From Bacteroidota bacterium (lineage in GTDB: Bacteria > Bacteroidota > Rhodothermia > Rhodothermales > Rubricoccaceae), in NCBI GenBank assembly GCA_039821555.1, contig JBCBNX010000004.1:1-64000 (forward strand): a DNA stretch of 64,000 nt, in the 5' to 3' direction. The translations under genes were made by a program, and so were the position numbers. Each line of letters starts with the position of its first letter. Position 1 is the stretch's first letter. Below, piece after piece: positions 53,443-62,901 of this stretch. The notes under the pieces are model-generated. The model had not been told where the DNA came from and did no database searches. It saw nothing but the letters and a program-made list of their open reading frames with translations.

Positions 53443-54165
53443 ATGCGTTCCTTTATCAGCGTCGTCTTTGCGGCGGTCCTCCTCGTTGGGATCGCCGGGT
53501 GCGACACGACACCGGGTACCTCCCCCGTCGATCAGGCCACGCCGCCGCGTGTGAGCGGCCTCACCGTGACGCCGGAGAACGTCCAGTTCGAGGACGTGGC
53601 GGGGACGAGCCAGACCGCCACCTTCACGCTCACGGCCTCCGTGAACCTGGAAGGTGCCGCGTCCGAGGTGCGCTTCATCGCGCAGCCCTTCGCCAGCTTC
53701 GATCCGGCCGGTGAGACCGTGGTCACACCGGGGGGCGCCGGGCGCGTTGAGGGCACCATCGAGGTGACCCTCCCGCGTGACCAGGCTGGCATCGTCTCGG
53801 TGCTCGCCGTGGCGATCGGGCCCGACGGCGGTACGAGCGAGGCCCGCAGCACCGTCGTCGTGGAGCGCGAGAACCTCCCACCGTCGGTGGACGAGGTCGT
53901 CGGGCCCATGACGTTCACGCCTCCGGGCATCCTACGCTTCGAGGTCATGGCGAGCGACCCCGACGGGCCAAACGACCTCCTCAAGGTGCAAGTCGGCGCC
54001 GGCTCGGGCCAACTCTTCAACCTCACCGCCCAGCGCGAAGGCTTCTACACGGTCGGGTTCGACATCCCCGAGGTCGAGCCGGGACCGGAGGTCTTCACCT
54101 TCTTCGCCACGGACCGCGCGGGCGACGAGAGCGCCCCCGTCGAGTTCATCGTCACCTTCGAATGA
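53443..54165 (+). CDS. Exported lipoprotein with Ig-like domains
   Basis: The 240-aa protein starts MRSFISVVFAAVLLVGIAGC, with lipobox AGC. The rest is beta-rich, with two Ig-like repeats (VSGLTVTPENVQFEDVAGTS; LPPSVDEVVGPMTFTPPGIL and FEVMASDPDGPNDLLKVQVG). The family is unknown to me. Its stop overlaps the next start (ATGA), so the gene is coupled to the exported beta-propeller protein and the PorV-like protein. Confidence 0.8.
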   Translation: MRSFISVVFAAVLLVGIAGCDTTPGTSPVDQATPPRVSGLTVTPENVQFEDVAGTSQTATFTLTASVNLEGAASEVRFIAQPFASFDPAGETVVTPGGAGRVEGTIEVTLPRDQAGIVSVLAVAIGPDGGTSEARSTVVVERENLPPSVDEVVGPMTFTPPGILRFEVMASDPDGPNDLLKVQVGAGSGQLFNLTAQREGFYTVGFDIPEVEPGPEVFTFFATDRAGDESAPVEFIVTFE

Positions 54166-55862
54166 GCATTCTTCGTCCGATGCGCACCAGTCATTCCATG
54201 CGCACGCTCTACCCGTTGCTGCTCACGTGCGCGCTGCTGCTCCTGAGCGCGCCCGGTCTGCTCGCCCAGCCCGTGCAGGTGCTCGGCAGCCAGATCGAGG
54301 GCCTCGCCCCAGGCAGCCGCAACGGCATCAGCAACCTGATCACGCGAGGCGACTCGCTGCTCTTCGGTCCCGAGGTCACCGTGCGGTCGCCCGACGGGAC
54401 CGTCACGCTCATCGAGGACACCGCGTTCTTGCCAGCAGGCGCGGCCGACCCGATCGTGTTCTCGCTCGACGCGCGCGGCGACACCGTCTGGGTCGGCATC
54501 GGCTTCATCGACGAGAGCGCGGCCGGCGAGCCGCAGACGCTCGGCGGGTTCGCCTTTTCGACGGACGGCGGCACGTCCTGGCGCGCCTTCGACCGCGGCG
54601 ACTACCTCGACCAGGCCGACGAGGACACCGTGCGCTACGGCGTCTCGGCGATCCCTGCGCTCCCGGTGATCGTTCCGCAGCAGAGCCCGCCCTTCGACAT
54701 CGCCCTCGCGCCCAACGGCGACGTGTGGGTGGCGGGCTGGGCCAGCGGGCTGCGCCGCCTCGAAAACACCGCCGACGGCTACGCGCGCCGGTTCGAGCCG
54801 GTCGTCCTTCCGCCCGATACCACGCGGTTCCTCAACCCGTGCGTGCCGTACAACTTCTTCTATGCCCCCATCCAGGGCGAGCAGCAGAACGGGTTCGTCG
54901 CCTTCAGCGTGCTCGTCGACGAGGCCGGCGACGTCTGGGCCGGGACGGCGGCAGGCGTCAGCCGTTCCTCCGACGCCGACGTGCTCACCTGCACCGACGG
55001 TTCGTCGGGGCGCGCCTGGACGCGCTATCCCTTCGACGGCAGCGCCCGCGCCCTCACCGGCGACTTCGTGATCTCGGTCGAGGAACAGCCCATTGGCGAC
55101 GCGGCCTTCCCCATCGGATCGCCCGAGAACCCGCGCAATCCGGTGTGGGTAGTGGGTTGGCCTGTGGAGGGCAACGCGATGCGCAACGGGCTCACCAGAG
55201 CCACGGTCAACGAAGACGGCACGGTCGCGTTTGAGCCGAAGCTCACGCTGGGCACAGGCCTCGACACGCGCATCTTCGATGTCGCCTTCAGCGGTGACCC
55301 GATGCAGGGCACGGGCGTGATCTACGCCGCTGTGCGCAACGGCCTCCACATCTCGGAGGACGGCGGCGACTCCTGGCGCGTCGTGCGGGGCTTCCCCAGC
55401 GCCGCCGACCCGAGCCGTACGATCCCGCTCGGCCCCGAGGTTGCCATCTTTGCCGTGGCGACCACCTCCGACGCCGTGTGGGTCGGCACAGGCGAGGGCC
55501 TGCTGCGCAGCACCGACGGGGGCGCCACCTGGACGGCGTTTCGTGCCAACCCCGCCGTTGATACGGACGCCGACGGGGATGCGGTCGAGGCCTACGCCTA
55601 CCCTAACCCGTTCTCGCCCCTCGCCGACGGCGTCATCCGGATCCGCTACGACCTCAGCGGCCCCGCCGAGGTCACGATCCGTGTCTTCGACTTCGGCATG
55701 AACCTCGTCCGTGAACTGACCGACAGCACCGCCGGAGGCCCCACCGAAACGCTCTGGGACGGCACGGCCGACAACGGCACGCGCCTCGCCAACGGCGTCT
55801 ATTTCTACGTCATCGAGGCAGGCAGCCAGACGTTTGACGGCAAGATCCTGGTTCTGGAATGA
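54162..55862 (+). CDS. Exported beta-propeller protein with FlgD-like C-terminus
   Basis: The 566-aa protein has a signal peptide near LLLTCALLLLSAPGLLAQPV; ATGs at 54180 and 54198 are alternative starts. The middle holds propeller-type repeats (GTSWRAFDRGDYLDQADEDT; DGGDSWRVVRGFPSAADPSR; GATWTAFRANPAVDTDADG) like those of sortilin/YCF48 proteins. The C-terminus is a FlgD Ig-like or type IX sorting-like domain (AYAYPNPFSPLADGVIRIRY; FDFGMNLVRELTD; YFYVIEAGSQTFDGKILVLE). It is probably secreted or surface-bound, helped by the PorV-like protein encoded next. Confidence 0.82.
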   Translation: MSILRPMRTSHSMRTLYPLLLTCALLLLSAPGLLAQPVQVLGSQIEGLAPGSRNGISNLITRGDSLLFGPEVTVRSPDGTVTLIEDTAFLPAGAADPIVFSLDARGDTVWVGIGFIDESAAGEPQTLGGFAFSTDGGTSWRAFDRGDYLDQADEDTVRYGVSAIPALPVIVPQQSPPFDIALAPNGDVWVAGWASGLRRLENTADGYARRFEPVVLPPDTTRFLNPCVPYNFFYAPIQGEQQNGFVAFSVLVDEAGDVWAGTAAGVSRSSDADVLTCTDGSSGRAWTRYPFDGSARALTGDFVISVEEQPIGDAAFPIGSPENPRNPVWVVGWPVEGNAMRNGLTRATVNEDGTVAFEPKLTLGTGLDTRIFDVAFSGDPMQGTGVIYAAVRNGLHISEDGGDSWRVVRGFPSAADPSRTIPLGPEVAIFAVATTSDAVWVGTGEGLLRSTDGGATWTAFRANPAVDTDADGDAVEAYAYPNPFSPLADGVIRIRYDLSGPAEVTIRVFDFGMNLVRELTDSTAGGPTETLWDGTADNGTRLANGVYFYVIEAGSQTFDGKILVLE

Positions 55863-55891
55863 GCACCATCACGCACCACGCACCACGCACT

Positions 55892-56914
55892 ATGCTTCGC
55901 TCTCTCACAGCGGCGATGGTCGTCCTACTCCTCGGGGCGGCTCCCGGGTTGCAGGCCCAGGACGCGGGCGCGTTCGCTCGCTACGCCCTCGGCGCCCGGT
56001 CGCTCGGCATGGGCGGCGCGCTGACAGCGGACGTGTTCGGCGGAGCAAGCCCCTACCACAACCCCGCCCTCGCTCCGACGATGCCCGGGCAGAATCTCGA
56101 ACTCTCTGCTGGGATCCTCACGATGGACCGGCAACTGCAGTCGATCCAGTTCGCCTCGCCGCTGCGGCCGCGCGCGGGCATCGCGGCGGGCATCATCCGC
56201 GGCGGCGTCTCCGGCATCGACGGGCGCGACGGGTCCGGCAACCCCACCCAGACGCTTTCGACGGAGGAGTTCGCGTTCTTCCTCGCCTTCGGGATCAAGT
56301 TCAACGAGCGTATCTCGGGTGGGCTCGGCCTGCGGCTCTACCGGGCTGACTTGTTCGATGACGTGACTCCGGCCAACTCGCTCGGGCTCTCGGTGGGCCT
56401 GACAGCGAAGGTCACCGAGGCGCTCGCACTCGGCGTCGCGGTGGACGACCTGCTCGCCCGCTATGCCTGGGACACCTCGGACGCGTTTTCGGGCGGCACG
56501 AGCACCACAGACCGCTTCCCCGTGCGGCTTCGCCTGGGCGGCGCCTACCAACTCATGGCGGGTCGCGGCGTGGTGACCGCCGAGGTCGAGGTGCGGGCCC
56601 GCACCGTAGAGGCTCGCTCCACGGAGGTCATCTTCGACGGCGGCACGCCGGTCGAGCGCGCCGCCGACACGTCGCTCTCGCTCTCGGCGGCGCAGGTGCG
56701 GCTGGGCGGGGAGTACTGGATCGCCGAGCCCTTCGGCGTCCGCGCGGGCTACGACCGCCTCGGCGCAGGCGAGTTCGGAGAGTCCACGCCGAGCCTGGGC
56801 TTTGCGCTGCGCCAGCAGATCGGCGAGCTCGACGCGCGCTTCGACTATGCCGCGCAACTCGAACCCTTCGGCAACAGCCTCGCGCACTTCCTCAGCCTGA
56901 GCGTCAACCTCTGA
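55892..56914 (+). CDS. PorV/PorQ family outer membrane barrel
   Basis: The 340-aa protein starts MLRSLTAAMVVLLLGAAPGL; an ATG at 55859 in a CAC-rich stretch overlaps the previous stop. The mature part begins AGAFARYALGARSLGMGGAL, the PorV/PorQ (UPF0164) signature, and continues as a beta barrel with SLGLSVGLTAKVTEALALGV and a C-terminal strand ending LSLSVNL. In type IX secretion PorV carries cargo at the outer membrane. The upstream gene encodes a likely cargo. Confidence 0.85.
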   Translation: MLRSLTAAMVVLLLGAAPGLQAQDAGAFARYALGARSLGMGGALTADVFGGASPYHNPALAPTMPGQNLELSAGILTMDRQLQSIQFASPLRPRAGIAAGIIRGGVSGIDGRDGSGNPTQTLSTEEFAFFLAFGIKFNERISGGLGLRLYRADLFDDVTPANSLGLSVGLTAKVTEALALGVAVDDLLARYAWDTSDAFSGGTSTTDRFPVRLRLGGAYQLMAGRGVVTAEVEVRARTVEARSTEVIFDGGTPVERAADTSLSLSAAQVRLGGEYWIAEPFGVRAGYDRLGAGEFGESTPSLGFALRQQIGELDARFDYAAQLEPFGNSLAHFLSLSVNL

Positions 56915-57016
56915 ACCTCGCTGCTACGGTACGCCGGGGTCGAGACCGTGGCGTTGAGTAGGGGAGAGGCCCACGGTACGTGTGCGCGCTGAGCCCGTGC
57001 GGTGGTTTCTTGCCGC

Positions 57017-57787
57017 ATGATGCTCCTGTTCGACTTCCCCGTCGTATTCCGGCTCGGGCCGTTCGCGCTCCCGGCGCACCTGTTCTTCGAGGTCGCGGCC
57101 TTTTTCCTTGGCTACCGGCTCTACGTCGCGTTGCGCGGTCGCCAGCAGGACCCGATCTCCGACGAGCACCGCGTCTGGATTCTCGTCGGAGCCGCTGCGG
57201 GAGCGCTGCTCGGCTCGCGCGTGCTCGGCGCGCTCCAGCACCCGGCCGTGTTTGACGACGCGCGGTGGTGGTTGCTCGTCTTCCAGAGCAAGACCATCGT
57301 CGGCGGCTTGCTGGGCGGCCTCATCGGCGTGGAGGCCACGAAGAAAGGGCTCGGCGTGACGCGCTCGTCGGGCGACCTGTTCACGTATCCACTCATCCTC
57401 GCCATTGCGATCGGGCGTGTCGGGTGCTTGCTCACGGGCGTCTACGAGCCGACCTATGGCGCCCCTACGTCGTTGCCGTGGGGCCTCGACCTCGGCGACG
57501 GCATCCCGCGTCACCCGACAGCGCTCTACGAGATCCTCGTGCTCGGGCTGATTGCGCTCGGCCTGGTGCTGCGCGAGCGACGGCGGCCGTTCGGTGAGGG
57601 GCTCCGCTTCCAGGCGTTCATGGTTGCCTACCTCGTGTGGCGGCTCGGGATCGGGTTTCTGCAGCCTGGAAAACCCCTCCTCGGCCTGCTCACGGCGATC
57701 CAACTCGGGTGCCTCGGTGGGCTGATCTACTACGGGTGGTTGGCGATACGCCGCCGACGGACTACTATGTCCACTGCTTCCTTCTGA
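57017..57787 (+). CDS. Prolipoprotein diacylglyceryl transferase-like protein
   Basis: The 256-aa membrane protein has seven hydrophobic helices and the Lgt pattern. VFRLGPFALPAHLFFEVAAF lies at the N-terminus, GRVGCLLTGVYEPTYGAPTS replaces the usual GRxGNFINGE, and HPTALYEILVLGLIALGLVL follows. The changed GRIGC/LLTG block suggests a paralogue rather than the housekeeping Lgt. It directly precedes a radical SAM gene (14-bp gap), which suggests a joint lipid-related role. Starts at 57017 or 57020 are equal. Confidence 0.82.
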   Translation: MMLLFDFPVVFRLGPFALPAHLFFEVAAFFLGYRLYVALRGRQQDPISDEHRVWILVGAAAGALLGSRVLGALQHPAVFDDARWWLLVFQSKTIVGGLLGGLIGVEATKKGLGVTRSSGDLFTYPLILAIAIGRVGCLLTGVYEPTYGAPTSLPWGLDLGDGIPRHPTALYEILVLGLIALGLVLRERRRPFGEGLRFQAFMVAYLVWRLGIGFLQPGKPLLGLLTAIQLGCLGGLIYYGWLAIRRRRTTMSTASF

Positions 57788-57801
57788 CTGCTCCCGCCCC
57801 C

Positions 57802-59217
57802 ATGCCTGTTCGGAACTACACCTACTACGACTATACCATCAGCCTCTGCCCCGAGTGTCTGCGGCGTGTCGAGGCGAAGGTCGTGTTCGAGAACGGCAAC
57901 GTGTACTTCCTCAAGCGCTGCCCCGAGCACGGGCGGCAAAAGGTGCTCGTGGCCACCGACGAGGCGTACTACCGCCGCGTGCGCAACTACATGAAGCCGA
58001 GTGAGATGCCGCACCGCTTCGGCACGCGCGTCGAGCGCGGCTGCCCGTACGACTGCGGGCTCTGCACCGACCACGAGCAGCACTCGTGCCTGGCGCTCAT
58101 CGAGGTGACCGACCGCTGCAACCTCACGTGTCCAACGTGCTACGCCTCGTCCTCGCCGACGCACGGGCGGCACCGGACGCTCGACGAGATCGAGGCGATA
58201 CTGGATGTGCTCGTGCGCAGCGAGCGCGAGCCCGACGTGGTGCAGCTCTCCGGCGGCGAGCCGACCGTCCACCCCGACTTTTTCGCCATCATGGATGCGG
58301 CGAAGGCGCGGCCGATCCAGCACCTGATGCTCAACACCAACGGGATCCGCATCGCGCGCGACGAAGGCTTTGCCGAGCGGCTGGCGACCTACGCACCGGG
58401 CTTCGAGGTCTACCTCCAGTTCGACAGCCTCCGCCCCGACGCGCTCCGGCGGCTGCGCGGGGTCGACCTCACCGACATCCGCCTGCGCGCGCTCGACCGG
58501 CTCAACGCGCTCAACCTCTCGACCACGCTCGTGGTCACGCTCGCGAAGGGCGTCAACGACGACGAGATCGGGACGCTGCTGGATTTCGCGCTGAAGCAGC
58601 GCTGCGTGCGCGGCGTCACGTTCCAGCCTACCCAAGTCGCGGGCCGCACTGAGGGCTTCGACCCGGCCACTGACCGCCTCACGCTCACGGAGGTACGCCA
58701 GGCCATTTTGGACCAGCACCCGCTCTTCCAGCCGAATGACCTCATTCCGGTCCCCTGCAACCCCGACTCGCTCGCGATGGCCTACGCGCTCAAGATTGAT
58801 GGGCCCGATGGCGAACGTGAGGTGCTGCCGCTGACGCGCTTCGTGGACCCCGATGCGCTGCTCGACGAGAGCCGCAACACCATCGTCTACGAGCGCGACC
58901 CGATCCTCAAGGACCACCTGCTGCGCCTCTTCAGCACCGGCTGCGGCCCCGAAGCGGCGGCGGGCGACCTCCACAGCCTCCTCTGCTGCCTCCCGCCCGT
59001 GCAGGCTCCCGAGCTGTCATACGATAACCTCTTCCGCATCATCCTGATGCGTTTCATGGACGCGTATGACTTCGACGTGCGCGCCGTCAAGAAGTCGTGC
59101 GTGCACATCGTCCACCCCGACGGCCGCATCATCCCGTTCGAGACGATGAACCTTTTCTACCGCGACGCCGCGATGGAGGCGCGCATCCCCGAACTTGCTG
59201 CGGCAGGGATTGCATGA
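57802..59217 (+). CDS. Radical SAM enzyme, MJ0619/tetraether-synthase-like
   Basis: The 471-aa protein starts MPVRNYTYYDYTISLCPECL. It has a rubredoxin-like N-terminal CxxC (LCPECLRR; KRCPEHG), an extra cluster site CPYDCGLCTDHEQHSC, the radical SAM motif CNLTCPTCYA (CxxxCxxC), GGEPTVHPDFFAIMD, and a further Cys-rich site GCGPEAAAGDLHSLLCC. This order of cysteines is that of archaeal MJ0619, described as a pterin methylase candidate and as tetraether lipid synthase. Substrate here is unknown. Its stop overlaps the next start (ATGA). Confidence 0.85.
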   Translation: MPVRNYTYYDYTISLCPECLRRVEAKVVFENGNVYFLKRCPEHGRQKVLVATDEAYYRRVRNYMKPSEMPHRFGTRVERGCPYDCGLCTDHEQHSCLALIEVTDRCNLTCPTCYASSSPTHGRHRTLDEIEAILDVLVRSEREPDVVQLSGGEPTVHPDFFAIMDAAKARPIQHLMLNTNGIRIARDEGFAERLATYAPGFEVYLQFDSLRPDALRRLRGVDLTDIRLRALDRLNALNLSTTLVVTLAKGVNDDEIGTLLDFALKQRCVRGVTFQPTQVAGRTEGFDPATDRLTLTEVRQAILDQHPLFQPNDLIPVPCNPDSLAMAYALKIDGPDGEREVLPLTRFVDPDALLDESRNTIVYERDPILKDHLLRLFSTGCGPEAAAGDLHSLLCCLPPVQAPELSYDNLFRIILMRFMDAYDFDVRAVKKSCVHIVHPDGRIIPFETMNLFYRDAAMEARIPELAAAGIA

Positions 59218-59528
59218 CCGACCCGCTTCCGGATACGTCGCCATCGTCGGGCCCAAGCTTCGGCCGAGTCGTGGGCTACAACCTGCTCGGCTTCGGTGCG
59301 CTGAGCATGCTGTTCCATGCCAGTCCCGGATCCACCTCGGACGCCTCGTTCATGGTCTTCGTCCTCGCGGTATTCCATGCTGGCATTGCTGGACTCGCTG
59401 GGCTGGTGCTGCTGTTCATCGAGGCGTACAGGCGCACGGGGCTGGCGTTGCTGCTCAGCGGGCTGCTGGTGCTCACCATCGGCACGACGTACTGCCTCAA
59501 CACGTTCTCACTCGGCCCGATGCACTGA
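59214..59528 (+). CDS. Small membrane protein, first of three paralogues
   Basis: The 104-aa product starts MTDPLPDTSPSSGPSFGRVV, overlapping the radical SAM stop by 4 bp. It has three hydrophobic helices (about 18-36, 46-68, 76-94) and the shared core GRVVGYNLLGFGALSMLF and LLLSGLLVLTIGTTYCLNTF. Family unknown. Confidence 0.7.
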   Translation: MTDPLPDTSPSSGPSFGRVVGYNLLGFGALSMLFHASPGSTSDASFMVFVLAVFHAGIAGLAGLVLLFIEAYRRTGLALLLSGLLVLTIGTTYCLNTFSLGPMH

Positions 59529-59540
59529 CCGACCTGGCCC

Positions 59541-59867
59541 ATGGAACCCTACGACGCTGCGGAGAACACGTCCACGCCTAGCATCGGTCGCGTGGTGGGA
59601 ATCAACCTGCTCGTGCTCGTAGGCCTGAACGTGGTTGCGCTAGGCTACGCGTCCCTGGATGAGTACAGCGCCGAGGGCGCGTTCGTGATTTTTAACCTTG
59701 CGATCGTGGCCGTGCACGCCGCGACCGCGCTGCTAGGCGGACTGGTGCTCGTGTTCGTTCGGCGCTACCGAGAGGTAGGGCTGGGACTACTCCTCAGCGC
59801 GCTCGCGGTGCTGGTGATCGGCTCTTCCTTTTGCTTCGGCGGCATATGGGTGTTCAACACGGTGTAG
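59541..59867 (+). CDS. Small membrane protein, second of three paralogues
   Basis: The 108-aa product MEPYDAAENTSTPSIGRVVG has the same three-helix layout. The shared C-terminal motif reads LGLLLSALAVLVIGSSFCFG. It starts 12 bp after the first paralogue. Function unknown. Confidence 0.72.
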   Translation: MEPYDAAENTSTPSIGRVVGINLLVLVGLNVVALGYASLDEYSAEGAFVIFNLAIVAVHAATALLGGLVLVFVRRYREVGLGLLLSALAVLVIGSSFCFGGIWVFNTV

Positions 59868-59870
59868 ACT

Positions 59871-60200
59871 ATGCGACGGCGCCGTCCTGCGCTCGGCCGC
59901 ATCGTCGCTACCCTGCTCGTAGTGAACATGGTCGCGTTTACCTATGTCATGGTCGCGTTTACCTATGTCGTAGCAACGGACGGGAACACTCCAGATCCGT
60001 ACTACCCCTTCGTGTATGGCATCGTGCTGCTGGGGTATGGCGCGGTGCATAGCGGCCTGCTGCTGATTGGTGGTGTTGCTCTGCTGTTCACTGAGCGCAA
60101 GCAACTCGCGGGCGGGCTTCTGCTGAGTGCGCTCGCCATCGTGCTCGTCGGGGCCTCGTTCTGCTTCGGCGGGCTGGCCGCGTTCGACTACGTGCTGTAG
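59871..60200 (+). CDS. Small membrane protein, third of three paralogues
   Basis: The 109-aa product MRRRRPALGRIVATLLVVNM has the same layout and the motif GGLLLSALAIVLVGASFCFG. Helix 1 is lengthened by a perfect 21-bp duplication giving MVAFTYV twice. It starts 3 bp after the second paralogue. All three are probably co-transcribed with the radical SAM gene. Function unknown. Confidence 0.72.
   Translation: MRRRRPALGRIVATLLVVNMVAFTYVMVAFTYVVATDGNTPDPYYPFVYGIVLLGYGAVHSGLLLIGGVALLFTERKQLAGGLLLSALAIVLVGASFCFGGLAAFDYVL
59928..59969 (+). repeat. Perfect 21-bp tandem duplication inside a gene
   Basis: ATGGTCGCGTTTACCTATGT plus C occurs twice in a row (59928-59948 and 59949-59969), in frame, duplicating seven residues of the first membrane helix in the third paralogue. 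Perfect identity suggests a recent event. Confidence 0.95.
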
Positions 60201-60271
60201 GGAGCCCCGTTCTCGGCGCGCGGTCCGCGTATCTTCGACGCACCGCCCCGCCCACCAGCGCCGCCGCCGCC

Positions 60272-62878
60272 GTGAGCACGACCAAGCGTCGCTCCACCAA
60301 GAAGACCGCCTCCAAGAAGGCCGCCCCGTCCGGCGTGCCAAGCCACCGCAAGCAGGAGATCCTCGGGCTCATCCTGATGACGGTTGCTGTGCTCGTCGCG
60401 CTCGCGCTCCTTACCTATACGCCGAGCGACGACCTACTCGCGCGCGACTTCTCCTGGCGCGACGCCTTCGACCCGCGCACGAGCCGCGCGGCCAACGCGC
60501 TCGGCCTCGTCGGGGCCGCGCTCGCCTACGCGCTCGTCCCCAACTTCCTCGGCTATCCGACGCTCGCGCTCACGGGCGTCGTGTTCGCGTGGGGCTATGT
60601 GTTCTTCCGTCAGAAGAAGGCCCTGTTCCTGCCGCTCGTGAGCGTGCTCAGCCTCGTAGCGACGGTCATCGTGGCCTGCCTGATCGGCTGGGTGGACCTC
60701 CAGACGGACGCCGACCTCGCCCGTTGGAGCGGGGACGTCGGCCAAGGCGTCGCGGGTTGGATGCAGCAGGTTGTCGGCCGCGTCGGCTCGATCATCCTGC
60801 TCGTCGTGGCCGCGCTCGTGACGGTGCTGCTGCTCGTCGACCGCGACATCCAGCGCACGCTCGACCGCGTCGAGGACGGATTCGGCGCGCTGCGCCAACG
60901 TCTCGTGACGTGGTGGTCGGGCTTCCGCAGCGGGCAGCGCACGCGCAAGGCCGAGCGGGCCGCCGTCCGCGAGGAGCGCCGCAAGACCCGCGACGCCGAG
61001 CGCAAGGCCAAGGTGAAGGAGGCCAAGGCGCAGGAGAAGCGCGCTTCTGAGGCTGCCAAGCAGGCCGCCGCCGCCGAGCGCGCGAAGCAGATGACCGGCC
61101 CCGTCCGGCCCTCGACGAAGCCGGCACGCCCCGACCTGCCGCCGCCGTCTGCGCTCGACATGCCCCCCGCCCCAACGCCGTCGCGGGCCCCAACGCCGAC
61201 GTCCAGCGCCGCGTCTCCCTCCTCGTCAACGCCTGCTATACAACAGCCCGCTGCATCCGACGCCGCCGAGCCCGAGGTGCACGTCCGCGGCCCGGTGGAG
61301 GAGGCGACCGCCGACCTCGACGCGCGGATCGTGACGGTCAGCGCCGCCGACTTGCCCTACGACTTCCCCTCGATTGAACTGCTCGAAGCGCACGACCCGC
61401 GCCAGAGCGTCGACATGGCGGAGATCGAGGAGAACAAGCGCGTGCTGCTCGATAAGCTGGAGACGTACCGGATCGAGATCGTCAGCATCGAGGCGGTCGT
61501 CGGGCCGACGGTCACGCGGTATGAGCTCACGCCCGCGCCAGGCATCAAGATCAGCAAGATCACCTCGCTGGAGGACGACCTCGCGATGGCGATGGCCGCG
61601 CCCGGCATCCGCATCATCGCCCCGATCCCGGGCAAGAGTGCCGTCGGCGTCGAGATCCCGAACCGCCACCGCGAGATGGTACGCCTGCGCTCGATGCTCG
61701 CCACGGCTCGCTTCCGCGACGCTGCCCAAAAAAACGTGCAGGGCGCCCAGGGCTCGATGGCGCTGCCCGTCGCGCTCGGCAAAACCATCGAGGGCGAGGT
61801 GTTTCTGCAGGACCTTGCGAAGATGCCGCACCTCCTCGTGGCGGGCGCGACCGGCTCGGGCAAGTCGGTCGGCATCAACACGCTCATCGTCGGGCTGCTC
61901 TACGCCTGCCACCCCGCCGACCTCAAGTTCGTCCTCGTCGACCCGAAGAAGATCGAGCTCAACACCTACGCCGACCTCCTGGACCACTTCATCGCGATGC
62001 CGGAGGACGCCGAGGAGCCGATCATCACCGACTTCCTGAAGGCGGCCTCGGTGCTGCGTAGCTGCGAGCGCGAGATGGAGCAGCGCTATGATCTCCTCGC
62101 CGACGCGGGTGTGCGTGGTATCCAGGACTACAACAAGAAGGTCGCCTCCGGGCTGCTGGAGAAGGAGACGGGCCACCGGCACCTGCCCTACATCGTCGTC
62201 GTGATCGACGAGTTGGCCGACCTCATGATGACGAGCGGCAAGGAAGTCGAACCGCCGATCGCGCGGCTAGCGCAGATGGCGCGCGCCGTTGGCATTCACC
62301 TCGTCATCGCCACGCAGCGGCCGAGCGTGGACGTGATCACGGGCCTCATCAAGGCTAACTTTCCCAGCCGTGCCGCCTTCCAGGTCGCCAGCCGCATCGA
62401 CAGCCGGACGATCCTCGACCGGGGCGGCGCGCAGCAGCTTGTCGGCAACGGCGACATGCTCTACATGAATGGCAGCCGCGTGACGCGCATCCAGGGCCCG
62501 TTCGTGAGCGTGGACGAGGTCGGCGAGGTCGTAGGCCACATCGCTGAGCAGGAGGGCGCGGGACCGTATTTCCTCCCGCCGATGGAGGCCGAAGACACGA
62601 GCGGCCCCACGCTCCAAGAGCGTGACGGCGCGACCGACCGCGACGATCTCTTCGAGGACGCCGCCCGCGTGATTGTGCGCAGCCAGCAGGGTTCGGTGTC
62701 CCTGCTCCAGCGCAAGCTCTCCGTCGGCTACACCCGCGCCGCGCGGCTCGTGGACCAGTTGGAGGACGCAGGCATCGTCGGCCCGTTTGAGGGCTCGAAG
62801 GCGCGCGCCGTGCTCGTGGCGACGGAGATGGATCTCGACGCCGTGTTGCGTGCGGACCGAGACGCGCCCGGGTCGTAG
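60272..62878 (+). CDS. ftsK: DNA translocase FtsK
   Basis: The 868-aa protein starts at a GTG (MSTTKRRSTKKTASKKAAPS). It has four N-terminal membrane helices (about 32-190), a charged Ala/Pro linker (about 215-330), the motor domain with Walker A GATGSGKSVGINTLIVG near residue 527, Walker B YIVVVIDELADLMM, and a C-terminal gamma winged helix (QGSVSLLQRKLSVGYTRAAR). FtsK pumps DNA and activates XerCD at dif during division. All motor motifs are intact. Confidence 0.96.
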   Translation: MSTTKRRSTKKTASKKAAPSGVPSHRKQEILGLILMTVAVLVALALLTYTPSDDLLARDFSWRDAFDPRTSRAANALGLVGAALAYALVPNFLGYPTLALTGVVFAWGYVFFRQKKALFLPLVSVLSLVATVIVACLIGWVDLQTDADLARWSGDVGQGVAGWMQQVVGRVGSIILLVVAALVTVLLLVDRDIQRTLDRVEDGFGALRQRLVTWWSGFRSGQRTRKAERAAVREERRKTRDAERKAKVKEAKAQEKRASEAAKQAAAAERAKQMTGPVRPSTKPARPDLPPPSALDMPPAPTPSRAPTPTSSAASPSSSTPAIQQPAASDAAEPEVHVRGPVEEATADLDARIVTVSAADLPYDFPSIELLEAHDPRQSVDMAEIEENKRVLLDKLETYRIEIVSIEAVVGPTVTRYELTPAPGIKISKITSLEDDLAMAMAAPGIRIIAPIPGKSAVGVEIPNRHREMVRLRSMLATARFRDAAQKNVQGAQGSMALPVALGKTIEGEVFLQDLAKMPHLLVAGATGSGKSVGINTLIVGLLYACHPADLKFVLVDPKKIELNTYADLLDHFIAMPEDAEEPIITDFLKAASVLRSCEREMEQRYDLLADAGVRGIQDYNKKVASGLLEKETGHRHLPYIVVVIDELADLMMTSGKEVEPPIARLAQMARAVGIHLVIATQRPSVDVITGLIKANFPSRAAFQVASRIDSRTILDRGGAQQLVGNGDMLYMNGSRVTRIQGPFVSVDEVGEVVGHIAEQEGAGPYFLPPMEAEDTSGPTLQERDGATDRDDLFEDAARVIVRSQQGSVSLLQRKLSVGYTRAARLVDQLEDAGIVGPFEGSKARAVLVATEMDLDAVLRADRDAPGS

Positions 62879-62901
62879 GGGGGCATTCCCCTAGGTTTTT
62901 T
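62876..62901 (+). terminator. Intrinsic terminator after ftsK
   Basis: TAGGGG (62876-62881, including the ftsK stop) pairs with CCCCTA (62888-62893), followed by GG and six T (62896-62901). Confidence 0.75.
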
